A stretch of 9,083 bases of DNA from RGIG1681 sp045596905 (GCA_045596905.1 JAZODG010000021.1:1-9083), one strand, 5' to 3'. Counted from the first letter of the stretch, positions 1 to 6,334 are shown. The notes: generated by a model from the sequence alone, not told the origin. Translations and numbers: made by a program.

Positions 1-357
1 CTTGAAGCAAAAGCAAATGATTGTTATGCAATTGATGTGAAGAGTGGTTCATTAACAGTTGAAAGTGGAAGCTATTTAGGAAACATTTCTGCAATTTATA
101 TTATTGAAGGAAATGTAACAATCAATGGTGGAACATTTGACGTTGTTCAACTTTCTGAATTTAGCGATAAGAGATATATGGTTAACTGTTTAGATAATTC
201 TTATAGAACAGGAAGTGCAGTTGTAGCAATTAACGGTGGTTCATTTGTAGGATTCAATCCTGTAAACAATTTAGCTGAAGGACCAAACACAAACTTTGGT
301 ACAGAAGGTTATGAAGTTGTTGAAAACAATGGTGTTTACACTGTAGTTGCTGAATAA
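1..357 (+). CDS. C-terminal end of a beta-repeat surface-type protein (5' end outside window)
   Basis: The frame is open from base 1, so this is the last 118 codons of a longer gene; the GTG at 37 is an internal Val codon rather than a start. The protein consists of short beta-prone repeats: SGSLTVESGSY, then GNVTINGGTF, then VAINGGSF. This is the pattern of right-handed beta-helix or pectate-lyase-like repeats in extracellular and phage-type fibrous proteins. The end (LAEGPNTNFGTEGYEVVENNG, then VYTVVAE) resembles a closing motif I recall from many gut bacterial and phage beta-repeat proteins; that is memory, not a search. No LPXTG motif, hydrophobic anchor or charged tail follows, so there is no sign of sortase anchoring. 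A double TAA stop and a terminator follow. Function is unknown; adhesin, phage structural protein or secreted repeat protein are all possible. Confidence 0.75.
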   Translation, partial: LEAKANDCYAIDVKSGSLTVESGSYLGNISAIYIIEGNVTINGGTFDVVQLSEFSDKRYMVNCLDNSYRTGSAVVAINGGSFVGFNPVNNLAEGPNTNFGTEGYEVVENNGVYTVVAE

Positions 358-365
358 TAAAAATG

Positions 366-395
366 AAAAGAGATGATTATTTCATCTCTTTTTTT
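366..395 (+). terminator. Intrinsic terminator of the beta-repeat gene
   Basis: An 11-bp perfect stem (366-376 with 382-392) encloses a 5-base TTATT loop and runs into a T-tract ending at 395. It begins 9 bases after the first stop codon of the preceding gene. Confidence 0.9.
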
Positions 396-419
396 GTGCC
401 AAAAAATTGCCGTTACCCC

Positions 420-448
420 TAGAAATGCAATAGTTTATATGGTATAAT
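420..448 (+). promoter_or_regulatory. Extended -10 promoter for the BadF-type kinase
   Basis: TGGTATAAT (440-448) is a perfect -10 hexamer with a TGn extension. The -35 at the right distance (TAGAAA, 420-425, 17-base spacer) is poor, as is common for extended -10 promoters. Transcription should begin near 455, giving a very short leader of about 15 bases. Confidence 0.65.
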
Positions 449-456
449 AAAGGGGT

Positions 457-461
457 AGGAG
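457..461 (+). promoter_or_regulatory. Ribosome binding site deciding the kinase start
   Basis: AGGAG lies 8 bases before the ATG at 470 but only 2 bases before the in-frame ATG at 464. The spacing favours 470 as the real start. Confidence 0.65.
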
Positions 462-469
462 ATATGGAT

Positions 470-1468
470 ATGGAAACATTGCTTGCAATTGATGGTGGTG
501 GAACAAAAACGGAAGTTATTTTAGCAACAACTTCAGGTGATGTTTTGGCTGTTAAAAAATATGATGGAACGAACTTAAATAGTGTTGGTATTGAAAAGGC
601 ATTCGGAACATTAGAAACTGCACTTATGGATTTTTCAGGTATTGCTCTTGATAATGGAATGACTCTTGCAGGAATCTATTTTGGACTTGCTGGGGGTGTT
701 AACGGAAATCACCAAGAGCTTGTTTATAGTTATTTTAAAAACAAATATTTTAGAGATATTCCTTTTTCCAATGCTGGAGACGATTTGAACTCAATTAATG
801 TTGGTGTAAAGAATGCACCTGACGGCATTGCTGTTATTGCTGGAACTGGTTCAAACGTTATGATTAAAAAAGATGGTGAAGTTCTTCAAAATCCACAGTT
901 TAGTGGTTGGGGTTATTTGTTTGATAATGGTGCAAGTGGCTTTGATTTCGGCAGAGATGCTGTTCTTGCTGCCAAGGCAGAATATAATGGCACAGGCAAT
1001 CCAACACTTATCACAAAAATGTTAGAAGCAAAACTTAAAAGTTCAGTGTTTGATGCGCTTGAAGAAATTTATCAAAAAGGACCACGATTTGTGGCGTCAC
1101 TTGCTCCGATTGTGTTTGATGCTTACAGAGCAGGAGATAAGGTTGCTGCACAGATTATTACAAAGCAAATACAAAATGTTGCAAATATGATTAACGCCGG
1201 TCATGAGATTATTGGAAAGGAGAAAAACGCAAAAGTTGGTCTTGTTGGTGGTATTTTTGCACATGAAAAGACCATTTTTGAGCCAAATCTTAAAAAAAGA
1301 ATCTCTCCAAACCTTTCTATCAACTTTCCAAAAGAGTCTCAAATTTATGGGGCGCTTATGGAAGCTGCAAAGAATGCTGGGGTGTATCCTAGTGATGAAT
1401 TTTTGAAAAACTTCAATAAAACTTATGATGCTCCAATCTTAACAACTGCACAAAATGAGAAACAATAA
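470..1468 (+). CDS. BadF/BadG/BcrA/BcrD-type ATPase, N-acetylglucosamine-kinase-like
   Basis: A 332-residue cytoplasmic protein of the ASKHA (sugar kinase/Hsp70/actin) fold, the usual size for this family. Visible motifs are phosphate-1 DGGGTKT (8-14), a NAGDD segment (101-105) that probably carries the catalytic Asp, phosphate-2 AGTGSN (124-129), GWGYLFDNGASGFDFGRDA (147-164) and adenosine-type VGLVGGIF (256-263). The GWG and GRDA stretch is typical of the GlcNAc-kinase-like branch rather than the benzoyl-CoA or 2-hydroxyacyl-CoA dehydratase activators, which need a Cys-ligated cluster at the subunit interface; no such CxxC motif is present. The likely role is ATP-dependent phosphorylation of an amino sugar, perhaps in cell-wall recycling. 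The substrate cannot be read from the sequence. The alternative ATG at 464 has poor ribosome-site spacing. No clear terminator follows, so read-through into the next gene is possible. Confidence 0.88.
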   Translation: METLLAIDGGGTKTEVILATTSGDVLAVKKYDGTNLNSVGIEKAFGTLETALMDFSGIALDNGMTLAGIYFGLAGGVNGNHQELVYSYFKNKYFRDIPFSNAGDDLNSINVGVKNAPDGIAVIAGTGSNVMIKKDGEVLQNPQFSGWGYLFDNGASGFDFGRDAVLAAKAEYNGTGNPTLITKMLEAKLKSSVFDALEEIYQKGPRFVASLAPIVFDAYRAGDKVAAQIITKQIQNVANMINAGHEIIGKEKNAKVGLVGGIFAHEKTIFEPNLKKRISPNLSINFPKESQIYGALMEAAKNAGVYPSDEFLKNFNKTYDAPILTTAQNEKQ

Positions 1469-1491
1469 TTTGATTTTTGTGAAAATTTGTT

Positions 1492-1519
1492 TTGAAAGAA
1501 CTGATTCACATGTTAATAT
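1492..1519 (+). promoter_or_regulatory. Possible promoter for the 225-residue gene
   Basis: TTGAAA (1492-1497), a 16-base spacer, then TGTTAATAT (1511-1519) with a TGn extension before a 4-of-6 -10 hexamer. It sits in the 84-base gap after the kinase gene. It may add to read-through from upstream. Confidence 0.4.
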
Positions 1520-1552
1520 TTTGTTAGAAGATATAAAAAGGGGAAAATTGTT

Positions 1553-2230
1553 ATGAATATGCTTGGTGCAAAAATTGCAATTGATGGTTTAAATAGAGCG
1601 TTTAGAAGTAGTGGCAGGGGTGGTGGTTCTTATGGTTTGACAGAAATCACTGATGAAGAATATTTTTTGGCTGACTGTTTAGATATTATTCGTGAAGTTG
1701 CAAAAATGCCAGAAATGGAAGATTCAATAGTGGCTGTTAGCACAAAAAAGAAAAGAACTCTTAAGCAAAAAATTAAGGGCGAACCAAAAGAAGTTAATCA
1801 CGAACTTTATATTGCACAAATCAATCCTAAAGGTGTTAAGTTTCCTGGCATTGAAACACATACAGGTTTGTCTCCAGTTATTGGTATGATTGATGACGAC
1901 AAAATGTTTGTGTATTCAACAAGCCCAAGCAAGCTTGAAATTTATGTGGTAGAAGAATATGCATATGACCATATGGGTGATTATCATTATCGCACTGGCA
2001 ATGTTGCAAAAGATGGCTTGTCAAAAGACTGCAGAGAAGTTAGAGTTAAAACATATGCCGTAAAGAGTGCACATGATATTAGATTTGATGGTTCATTTAC
2101 AGTTTACGCAGACCAAAAGAATTTTTCAGCTAGAGATAACTGGGTTAAGGTTGCTGACCTTGTTGGAAAACAAAGAAGAGCATATCTTGCAAAAACTAAA
2201 GAACCAACCGATCAAGAAATGGGTGAATAA
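1553..2230 (+). CDS. Unrecognised 225-residue soluble protein
   Basis: I do not recognise the family. The ATG at 1553 follows AAAGGGG (1537-1543) with 9 bases of spacing, better than the in-frame ATG at 1559. The N-terminus has a short basic, Gly-rich loop (RSSGRGGGSYG, residues 18-28) followed by a helical acidic stretch. Residues about 64-75 form a lysine-rich segment (KKKRTLKQKIKG). The rest alternates short hydrophobic strands with turns, suggesting a beta-rich domain. There is no signal peptide, membrane segment or metal-binding Cys/His cluster. It lies between the kinase and the 801-residue repeat protein and closes with its own strong terminator. A link to the repeat protein is only positional. 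Confidence 0.8.
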   Translation: MNMLGAKIAIDGLNRAFRSSGRGGGSYGLTEITDEEYFLADCLDIIREVAKMPEMEDSIVAVSTKKKRTLKQKIKGEPKEVNHELYIAQINPKGVKFPGIETHTGLSPVIGMIDDDKMFVYSTSPSKLEIYVVEEYAYDHMGDYHYRTGNVAKDGLSKDCREVRVKTYAVKSAHDIRFDGSFTVYADQKNFSARDNWVKVADLVGKQRRAYLAKTKEPTDQEMGE

Positions 2231-2232
2231 TC

Positions 2233-2263
2233 AAAAAGACAGACAAAAAGTCTGTCTTTTTTT
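2233..2263 (+). terminator. Intrinsic terminator after the 225-residue gene
   Basis: A 12-bp stem (2233-2244 with 2250-2261, core GACAGAC/GTCTGTC) encloses an AAAAA loop and ends in seven T. The A-tract on the left arm means it would also work on the minus strand, although no minus-strand gene ends here. Confidence 0.92.
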
Positions 2264-2304
2264 GATAAAAACAAGTTTTATTGTGGTTTAGCGCATTGTT
2301 TTTA

Positions 2305-2333
2305 TTGTCAAAAACAAAATATTTAGTTAAAAT
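2305..2333 (+). promoter_or_regulatory. Sigma-A-type promoter of the repeat-protein operon
   Basis: TTGTCA (2305-2310), a 17-base spacer and TAAAAT (2328-2333), five of six matches in each box. The predicted start is near 2340, just ahead of the AGGAGA site (2349-2354), which is 6 bases from the ATG at 2361. Confidence 0.75.
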
Positions 2334-2360
2334 GAAAATAATAAGTTTAGGAGAAGATCT

Positions 2361-4766
2361 ATGGCAAAAGAATTAGAAACAAGAGAAGATTGGATTAAAG
2401 ATGCAGCTCAAAATGCGTATAATTATGATTGGTCAAAAGTTCCACATGAGTTTGTTGATGATGATTTTGTTAGTAGGGTTATTTATGCACACCCTGCTGC
2501 TATAAAGGATATTCCCGCAAAATATCTTTCACAGGCATCAGTAAATTTTTATGCAAAAAATGACAGTGATGCAAATCATATAGCAACATTGATCCCAGAC
2601 AATTTTAGAAATAAGGAAACTTGGGCTAACTTTTTTGCTCTTCATCATAAAAAATCAAATTTGCCACTTATTCCTGAGAAATTTAGAGATAAAGAATTTT
2701 TTAGTATGGCTGTAAATATAAATGCTGGCTGTGTTAAAAATATCCCTGAAGAGTTCCAAACACAAGACATGTGGGTGCAGTATGCAAGAGTAGAAAAAAC
2801 CCCAAAAGATGTTCCGTCTATATTTAAAGATGAAAGTTTTTATATACAAATTGCTACATATGTTCCAATGAAATTTATTCCAGAGATGTATCAATCTCCA
2901 GGTATGTGGGGTGGTGCGCTCAGAAGTGGTATGTATCATGATGAAAGAACAATTCCTCTTAGAATGAGAGAAGAAGTTAGCAAACATGACCGTATAGGCA
3001 GTGAAGATGAGTGGAGAAAAGCACAGGAAGCTGTTTGGGAAGTTGGTGATAACTCAAATAAGATTTTTGATGTTCCTTACGAAAATCAATCTCAAGACCT
3101 ATGGAATAGGTATGCAAGAAGAAACCCAAATAAAATAAATAGTGTTCCAAAAGAATTTCAAACACAAGAGATGTGGGAAACATATGCTGGGGAAGTCCCT
3201 GATGCGATTGATAGAATTCCAAAAGAGTTTAGATCTTGTGAAATATATGAAAGATATATTAGAAGATATCCAGATAGAATCATGGATATTCCTGAAGAAT
3301 ATCAAACATTGTCAATGTGGAGAAGATCTGGCAAGTCATTGTTGAAATCACCGGAGAGTATTAGAACTCAGGAATTTTGGGATGAAATTATTAGAGAAAA
3401 TCCAGATGAATTTATGAATATGCCAAATAGTTTTAAATCACCAGCTATTTGCAAAACGCTTATTGTTAACAACGGATTGGATATTAAATATATTCCAACT
3501 AGTGTGATGAATACTGATATTTTAGAAGCATATATTTATATGAATCCAGACAAAGTTCAAAGTTGTGTGACAGATCCACAACTACAACCATTTCTTACAC
3601 AAAAGATATATGATCGTTATGCTAGGTCGGTGAATTATGATTATTCTGAAATTTCTTATCGCGTTCCAGATCAGTTTCAGACACATGACATGTGGCAAAG
3701 AGTTTTAGTTAATAATTTTAGTGATAGAAAAAACATAATTATGTATTCTATGCCTGAGAAACTTCAGACACAAGAAATGTGGAATAGTTTGGCAGAGAGT
3801 GAACAGTTAAAACCAGAGGAAATTAAGGAAGTTCCAAGTCAATTTAAAGATGGTGTTGAAAAAATATTAAATAAGCTAAAATCAAAAAATGATTTAATAA
3901 ATCAAATTGAAAAAGCTGAAGCCGAAAAAGAAGCCGTTTTTAATTTAGTAGAAACATCTAAGGATGATAGTGAAAAATTTAAACTTTTTGAGAGATTAAT
4001 AAATGTGGGAATTGCTTTAAGTGATATTCGACTTAAAGTTATTGCTCATATTGGATTGTTAGATGAGAAGAAATATAAAGATGCAAGTGCAGTTGTTGAT
4101 AAAATTGCAATTAATATTCAAGAAATAAAAGAAAAAGCTCAAGAGCACGCGAAAGAAAATGAGACAGCAGCAGAACCTGTGGATAAAAAAGAGCCTGCTG
4201 TTGCAGGTGAACCAACAGATGTTGTTAAAGAACCAGTCAGTCCAGAAGACCCAACAGTTGTTGCTAATGAAGATGGGGCAAAGGTTGATGAAGGTTTTGA
4301 AAACATCATGAAAAAGTTTGCTCAAGTTCACGCTGATTATTATGATGGCAAAAAGGGAACAAGGGGCAATGCTCACACAAAAGAAGAAGTTGCTCTTAAA
4401 AATAAAATCAACAAGGCAATGAAAAAATATTTGCAAAATCAAATGGGTAAAGTTGCTACAGAAAACAATCTTAATCAAGATGCATTAATTGAGCAGTTGT
4501 CTAATGCAGTGTCTCCAGATTTGATTTCACAACTTGTTGATAATAAAGGCGCAACACTTAAGCTTATGGAAATTATGGCTAGTGGTGTTTATATTAGAAA
4601 TGGCGAAAGAATCAGACTAAGTCAAAAGCAAAGAATTGCACTTGCAGACACCATGGCAAAAGTTTCAGAGCAAATGCTTCAAAAGGAAACACAAAACAAG
4701 GCTAAGAGTGCAAACACAAAACAAGTTGTTGATGAACTTAGCAATGAAAGTGGAAGGGGTGAATAA
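2361..4766 (+). CDS. 801-residue protein with about 18 tandem 24-residue IPxEFQTQEMW-type repeats
   Basis: A large soluble protein with no signal peptide or membrane segment. Residues about 27-500 are built of units of roughly 24 residues with the core [IV]PxEFQTQEMWxxYA, then a variable NPDxI segment. Unit starts fall near residues 27, 51, 78, 104, 128, 151, 173, 238, 262, 286 and 310, with more diverged units to about 491. Conserved positions are the Pro, an aromatic (F/Y), a Trp/Tyr and YA. Residues about 200-237 break the pattern with a charged insert. About 500-580 looks like coiled coil, 590-640 is an acidic Pro/Glu/Val linker, and 640-801 is a helical, Lys/Gln-rich tail. The unit length and logic recall DUF4116-type helical repeats, but I cannot confirm homology. 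A role as a binding scaffold is inference. The final TAA overlaps the ATG of a 35-residue ORF. Confidence 0.88.
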   Translation: MAKELETREDWIKDAAQNAYNYDWSKVPHEFVDDDFVSRVIYAHPAAIKDIPAKYLSQASVNFYAKNDSDANHIATLIPDNFRNKETWANFFALHHKKSNLPLIPEKFRDKEFFSMAVNINAGCVKNIPEEFQTQDMWVQYARVEKTPKDVPSIFKDESFYIQIATYVPMKFIPEMYQSPGMWGGALRSGMYHDERTIPLRMREEVSKHDRIGSEDEWRKAQEAVWEVGDNSNKIFDVPYENQSQDLWNRYARRNPNKINSVPKEFQTQEMWETYAGEVPDAIDRIPKEFRSCEIYERYIRRYPDRIMDIPEEYQTLSMWRRSGKSLLKSPESIRTQEFWDEIIRENPDEFMNMPNSFKSPAICKTLIVNNGLDIKYIPTSVMNTDILEAYIYMNPDKVQSCVTDPQLQPFLTQKIYDRYARSVNYDYSEISYRVPDQFQTHDMWQRVLVNNFSDRKNIIMYSMPEKLQTQEMWNSLAESEQLKPEEIKEVPSQFKDGVEKILNKLKSKNDLINQIEKAEAEKEAVFNLVETSKDDSEKFKLFERLINVGIALSDIRLKVIAHIGLLDEKKYKDASAVVDKIAINIQEIKEKAQEHAKENETAAEPVDKKEPAVAGEPTDVVKEPVSPEDPTVVANEDGAKVDEGFENIMKKFAQVHADYYDGKKGTRGNAHTKEEVALKNKINKAMKKYLQNQMGKVATENNLNQDALIEQLSNAVSPDLISQLVDNKGATLKLMEIMASGVYIRNGERIRLSQKQRIALADTMAKVSEQMLQKETQNKAKSANTKQVVDELSNESGRGE
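2439..3860 (+). repeat. Coding tandem repeat array, period about 72 bases
   Basis: This DNA encodes the 24-residue units of the 801-residue protein. The period is clearest at protein level (units beginning near residues 238, 262, 286 and 310 are exactly 24 apart). At DNA level the copies are well diverged, with only short shared words around codons for EFQTQEMW, so the array looks old and kept by selection rather than freshly amplified. Confidence 0.75.
4754..4762 (+). promoter_or_regulatory. Strong ribosome binding site for the 35-residue ORF
   Basis: AAGGGGTGA differs little from the anti-16S complement AAGGAGGTGA. Its GGGG core is 6 bases before the ATG at 4766. It lies inside the last codons of the 801-residue gene, as expected for translational coupling. 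Confidence 0.75.
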
Positions 4767-4873
4767 TGGAAACCAAAACCGAAAATGTTCAAACCGTTCA
4801 GAAAATAACAGAAGAAGATAAACAAAATGCTCTTGTTGAAGCTGTTATGGAACAGATATTAAAAATTAAGTAA
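4766..4873 (+). CDS. Small 35-residue protein coupled to the repeat protein
   Basis: ATG at 4766 shares its A with the TAA of the 801-residue gene (TAATG overlap) and has a near-ideal ribosome binding site. The product starts METKTENVQTVQKITEED and ends VEAVMEQILKIK. It is charged, has no Cys or Trp, and its second half would form an amphipathic helix. It is too short for usual gene callers. The stop at 4871-4873 is followed within a few bases by the operon terminator, so this ORF fills the whole space between the large gene and the end of the transcript. I do not recognise it. A partner or stabiliser of the repeat protein is a reasonable guess from coupling alone; leftover coding sequence is the main alternative. 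Confidence 0.65.
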   Translation: METKTENVQTVQKITEEDKQNALVEAVMEQILKIK

Positions 4874-4877
4874 AAAC

Positions 4878-4907
4878 AAAAAGACATACCGTTTGGTATG
4901 TCTTTTT
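4878..4907. terminator. Bidirectional intrinsic terminator between convergent genes
   Basis: A 13-bp perfect stem (4878-4890 with 4895-4907) has a GTTT loop, five A on the left arm and five T on the right. It lies between the stops at 4873 (+) and 4917 (-) and can end transcription in both directions. Confidence 0.93.
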
Positions 4908-4916
4908 ATATGATTT

Positions 4917-5429
4917 CTATTCTTTTTCTGCTGGTTTTGCGTTTTTTAAACTCTTGAGTTCTTCAATTGTTTTTGAAAGAAGGTCTCTGTTTTCTTCCAA
5001 AAGGGCAATGTTGATTTTGTATGAAGGAAGACCTGTGCTTGGGTCGTTTGAAATATTAAAGTATTCAAGGTCATGACAGATTTCTTCAAATTCTTGAGCT
5101 TCCATTTCGCTTTGTGGGTTCAAATATCTTGAGATTGCTGCGTATAAAAATTCGCCTTGGTTGTTATATTCTTCGCCCTTAGCACATTCTAAGCATTTTT
5201 CAATAACTTCAACTCCAAGAGTTGTTGTTAAATTGTAGTTTTCTGGAAGAGCTGTTCTTGTTGAATAGCTAAACAATGGTTTGTTATCTTTTGTGATTGC
5301 GTAAAGAATATAGTCTGCATTTGGATTGCTTGCACTTCTATTGATTCCACGTGACACTTTTTTTGTGATAACAATATTGTTTTTATCTAAAATATCTCTT
5401 GCTTCTTTTTCAACTAAAATATATGGCAT
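4917..5429 (-). CDS. Unrecognised 170-residue soluble protein
   Basis: I do not recognise the family. The ATG at 5429 is preceded on the minus strand by AAGGGG (5444-5439) with 9 bases of spacing. The N-terminal third mixes short strands and a basic stretch (KKVSRGINRSASNPN, residues 23-37); the middle has CLECAKGEEYNNQGEF, with two Cys in a CxxC, too little for a metal site on its own. The C-terminal 35 residues form a charged helix or short coiled coil (NIALLEENRDLLSKTIEELK) and a Lys/Glu tail. No signal peptide or membrane segment is seen. It ends in TAG, the only non-TAA stop in the window. It is divergent from the YitT-type gene and convergent with the repeat-protein operon. Confidence 0.82.
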   Translation of the reverse strand: MPYILVEKEARDILDKNNIVITKKVSRGINRSASNPNADYILYAITKDNKPLFSYSTRTALPENYNLTTTLGVEVIEKCLECAKGEEYNNQGEFLYAAISRYLNPQSEMEAQEFEEICHDLEYFNISNDPSTGLPSYKINIALLEENRDLLSKTIEELKSLKNAKPAEKE

Positions 5430-5463
5430 AATTTGGTTCCCCTTAAATTGTTAATGTATAAAT

Positions 5464-5492
5464 ATAATAACATTAATCACAAAGATTGTAAA
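5464..5492 (-). promoter_or_regulatory. Promoter for the minus-strand 170-residue gene
   Basis: On the minus strand TTTACA (5492-5487), a 17-base spacer, and TATTAT (5469-5464) preceded by TGT, an extended -10. The predicted start is near 5457, about 28 bases before the ATG. Confidence 0.7.
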
Positions 5493-5525
5493 TAGGCGTT
5501 TTAAAATTTGTACTGGGTTGTGTGG

Positions 5526-5554
5526 TTGCAAAACATTAAGTTTTGTGATATTAT
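5526..5554 (+). promoter_or_regulatory. Promoter for the YitT-type gene
   Basis: TTGCAA (5526-5531), a 17-base spacer and TGATATTAT (5546-5554), an extended -10. The predicted start is near 5561, giving a leader of only about 15 bases with no good ribosome binding site (AAAAAGAAAA). Confidence 0.72.
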
Positions 5555-5575
5555 GTCCAATGTAAAAAGAAAATT

Positions 5576-6205
5576 ATGTTTAAGTTTGTAAAGTTTAAGT
5601 CGTGTTTGATTATATTTGCCAGCTGTGTTTTTATGGCATTTGGAATATATAATGTTCATTCGCTTTCAGGTGTGACTGAAGGTGGCGTTTTGGGTGCAAC
5701 ACTTTTGCTTGATAATTGGCTGGGAATAAGCCCTGCCGTGTCGACGATTGTTTTGAATGCGATTTGTTATTTTATTGGCTGGAAGGTATTAGGGAAAGTA
5801 TTTTTGTTTTATTCGGCTTTAGGAACGATTTTTTACTCTATTTCTTATGCTGTGTTTGAATTTGTGGGGCCTGTTTTTCCAGAAATTGCAAATATGCCAC
5901 TTTTGGCTGCGTTAATAGGTGCTGTTTTTGTGGGTGTTGGTGCAGGTTTTTGTGTTAGAGAAAGTTGTGCACTTGGTGGTGATGATGCCTTGGCAATGTC
6001 GTTATCAAAGGTCACACATATAAAAATAGAATGGTTATATCTTATTAGTGACATGACAGTATTGCTACTATCGCTCACATATATCCCACTTTCAAGAATT
6101 GTTTATTCAGTTTTAACTGTAATAATTTCTGGACAAATTATAGGCTTTATTGAAAGGTTTGGTAAAACCAAAGATTCAAAAACTCAAATTGAAGATAAAA
6201 ATTAA
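5576..6205 (+). CDS. YitT-family (DUF161) multi-pass membrane protein
   Basis: A 209-residue hydrophobic protein. The hallmark SGVTEGGVLGATLLLDNWLGISPAV (31-55, contains the TEGG and GISPA motifs) and the second GAGFCVRESCALGGDDALA block (122-140) are typical of the YitT/YczE-type family. Likely membrane spans are about 8-27, 55-75, 78-97, 108-127, 152-170 and 174-192, with a short basic N-terminus and a charged, soluble C-terminal tail (about 194-209). The proteins most often seen in this family carry a C-terminal soluble DUF2179 domain; this one stops just after the last span and lacks it. The biochemical role of the family is not established, and transport or export has been suggested only from topology. 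The ATG at 5576 has a weak ribosome site, and no better in-frame start precedes it. Confidence 0.87.
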   Translation: MFKFVKFKSCLIIFASCVFMAFGIYNVHSLSGVTEGGVLGATLLLDNWLGISPAVSTIVLNAICYFIGWKVLGKVFLFYSALGTIFYSISYAVFEFVGPVFPEIANMPLLAALIGAVFVGVGAGFCVRESCALGGDDALAMSLSKVTHIKIEWLYLISDMTVLLLSLTYIPLSRIVYSVLTVIISGQIIGFIERFGKTKDSKTQIEDKN

Positions 6206-6207
6206 AT

Positions 6208-6233
6208 ATGGTGTGAAAACACCGTCTTTTTTT
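6208..6233 (+). terminator. Intrinsic terminator of the YitT-type gene
   Basis: GGTGT (6210-6214) and ACACC (6219-6223) close on a GAAA tetraloop, extended by a T-G and an A-T pair. CT and seven T follow. Confidence 0.85.
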
Positions 6234-6270
6234 GCCTAAAAACAATATTGCAAAGTCACTTGAAAATATA

Positions 6271-6300
6271 AAAAATCCACCTAAAATTTGGTGGTTTTTT
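6271..6300. terminator. Second hairpin terminator before the oxidoreductase promoter
   Basis: CCACC (6277-6281) pairs with GGTGG (6290-6294). An outer A-tract pairs with a T-tract after one mismatch, and an 8-base AT-rich loop lies inside. It is about 40 bases beyond the first terminator and 6 bases before the next -35, so it probably insulates the strong downstream promoter. Confidence 0.75.
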
Positions 6301-6305
6301 ATTTG

Positions 6306-6334
6306 TTGACAAATAAAAATTAACTATATAGAAT
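6306..6334 (+). promoter_or_regulatory. Near-consensus sigma-A promoter of the oxidoreductase gene
   Basis: A perfect -35 TTGACA (6306-6311), a 17-base spacer and TAGAAT (6329-6334, five of six). The predicted transcription start is near 6341. Confidence 0.85.

Noticed and set aside
464..469. Kinase start at ATG 464
   Set aside because: AGGAG is only 2 bases upstream, too close for initiation; ATG 470 has 8 bases of spacing. The difference is only two residues and is not certain.
470..1468. Activator of a 2-hydroxyacyl-CoA or benzoyl-CoA reductase system
   Set aside because: The cluster-ligating cysteines of those activators are absent, no dehydratase or reductase subunit is nearby, and the GWG/GRDA motif fits the sugar-kinase branch.
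2264..2290. Weak ATAAAA/GTTTTAT inverted repeat after the terminator at 2233-2263
   Set aside because: It is pure AT pairing of the kind expected by chance in this composition, with no T-tract, and a strong terminator lies just before it.
2655..3305. Several minus-strand frames of 68-110 codons antisense to the repeat array
   Set aside because: They follow the periodicity of the plus-strand repeats and have Cys/His/Trp-rich products typical of shadow frames. None has initiation signals.
2439..3860. The repeat array as a CRISPR or non-coding satellite
   Set aside because: The period of about 72 bases stays in frame throughout a single long gene, and DNA copies are diverged while amino-acid positions are kept. 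There are no identical repeats with unique spacers.
4059..4478. 139-codon open frame on the minus strand inside the repeat-protein gene
   Set aside because: Its Phe/Ile/Cys-rich product is what the complement of a Glu/Lys-rich coding stretch gives. There is no promoter or ribosome site, and the plus-strand gene is well supported.
6249..6272. TTGCAA and TATAAA between the tandem terminators as a small-RNA promoter
   Set aside because: The spacer is only 12 bases, too short for a sigma-A promoter.
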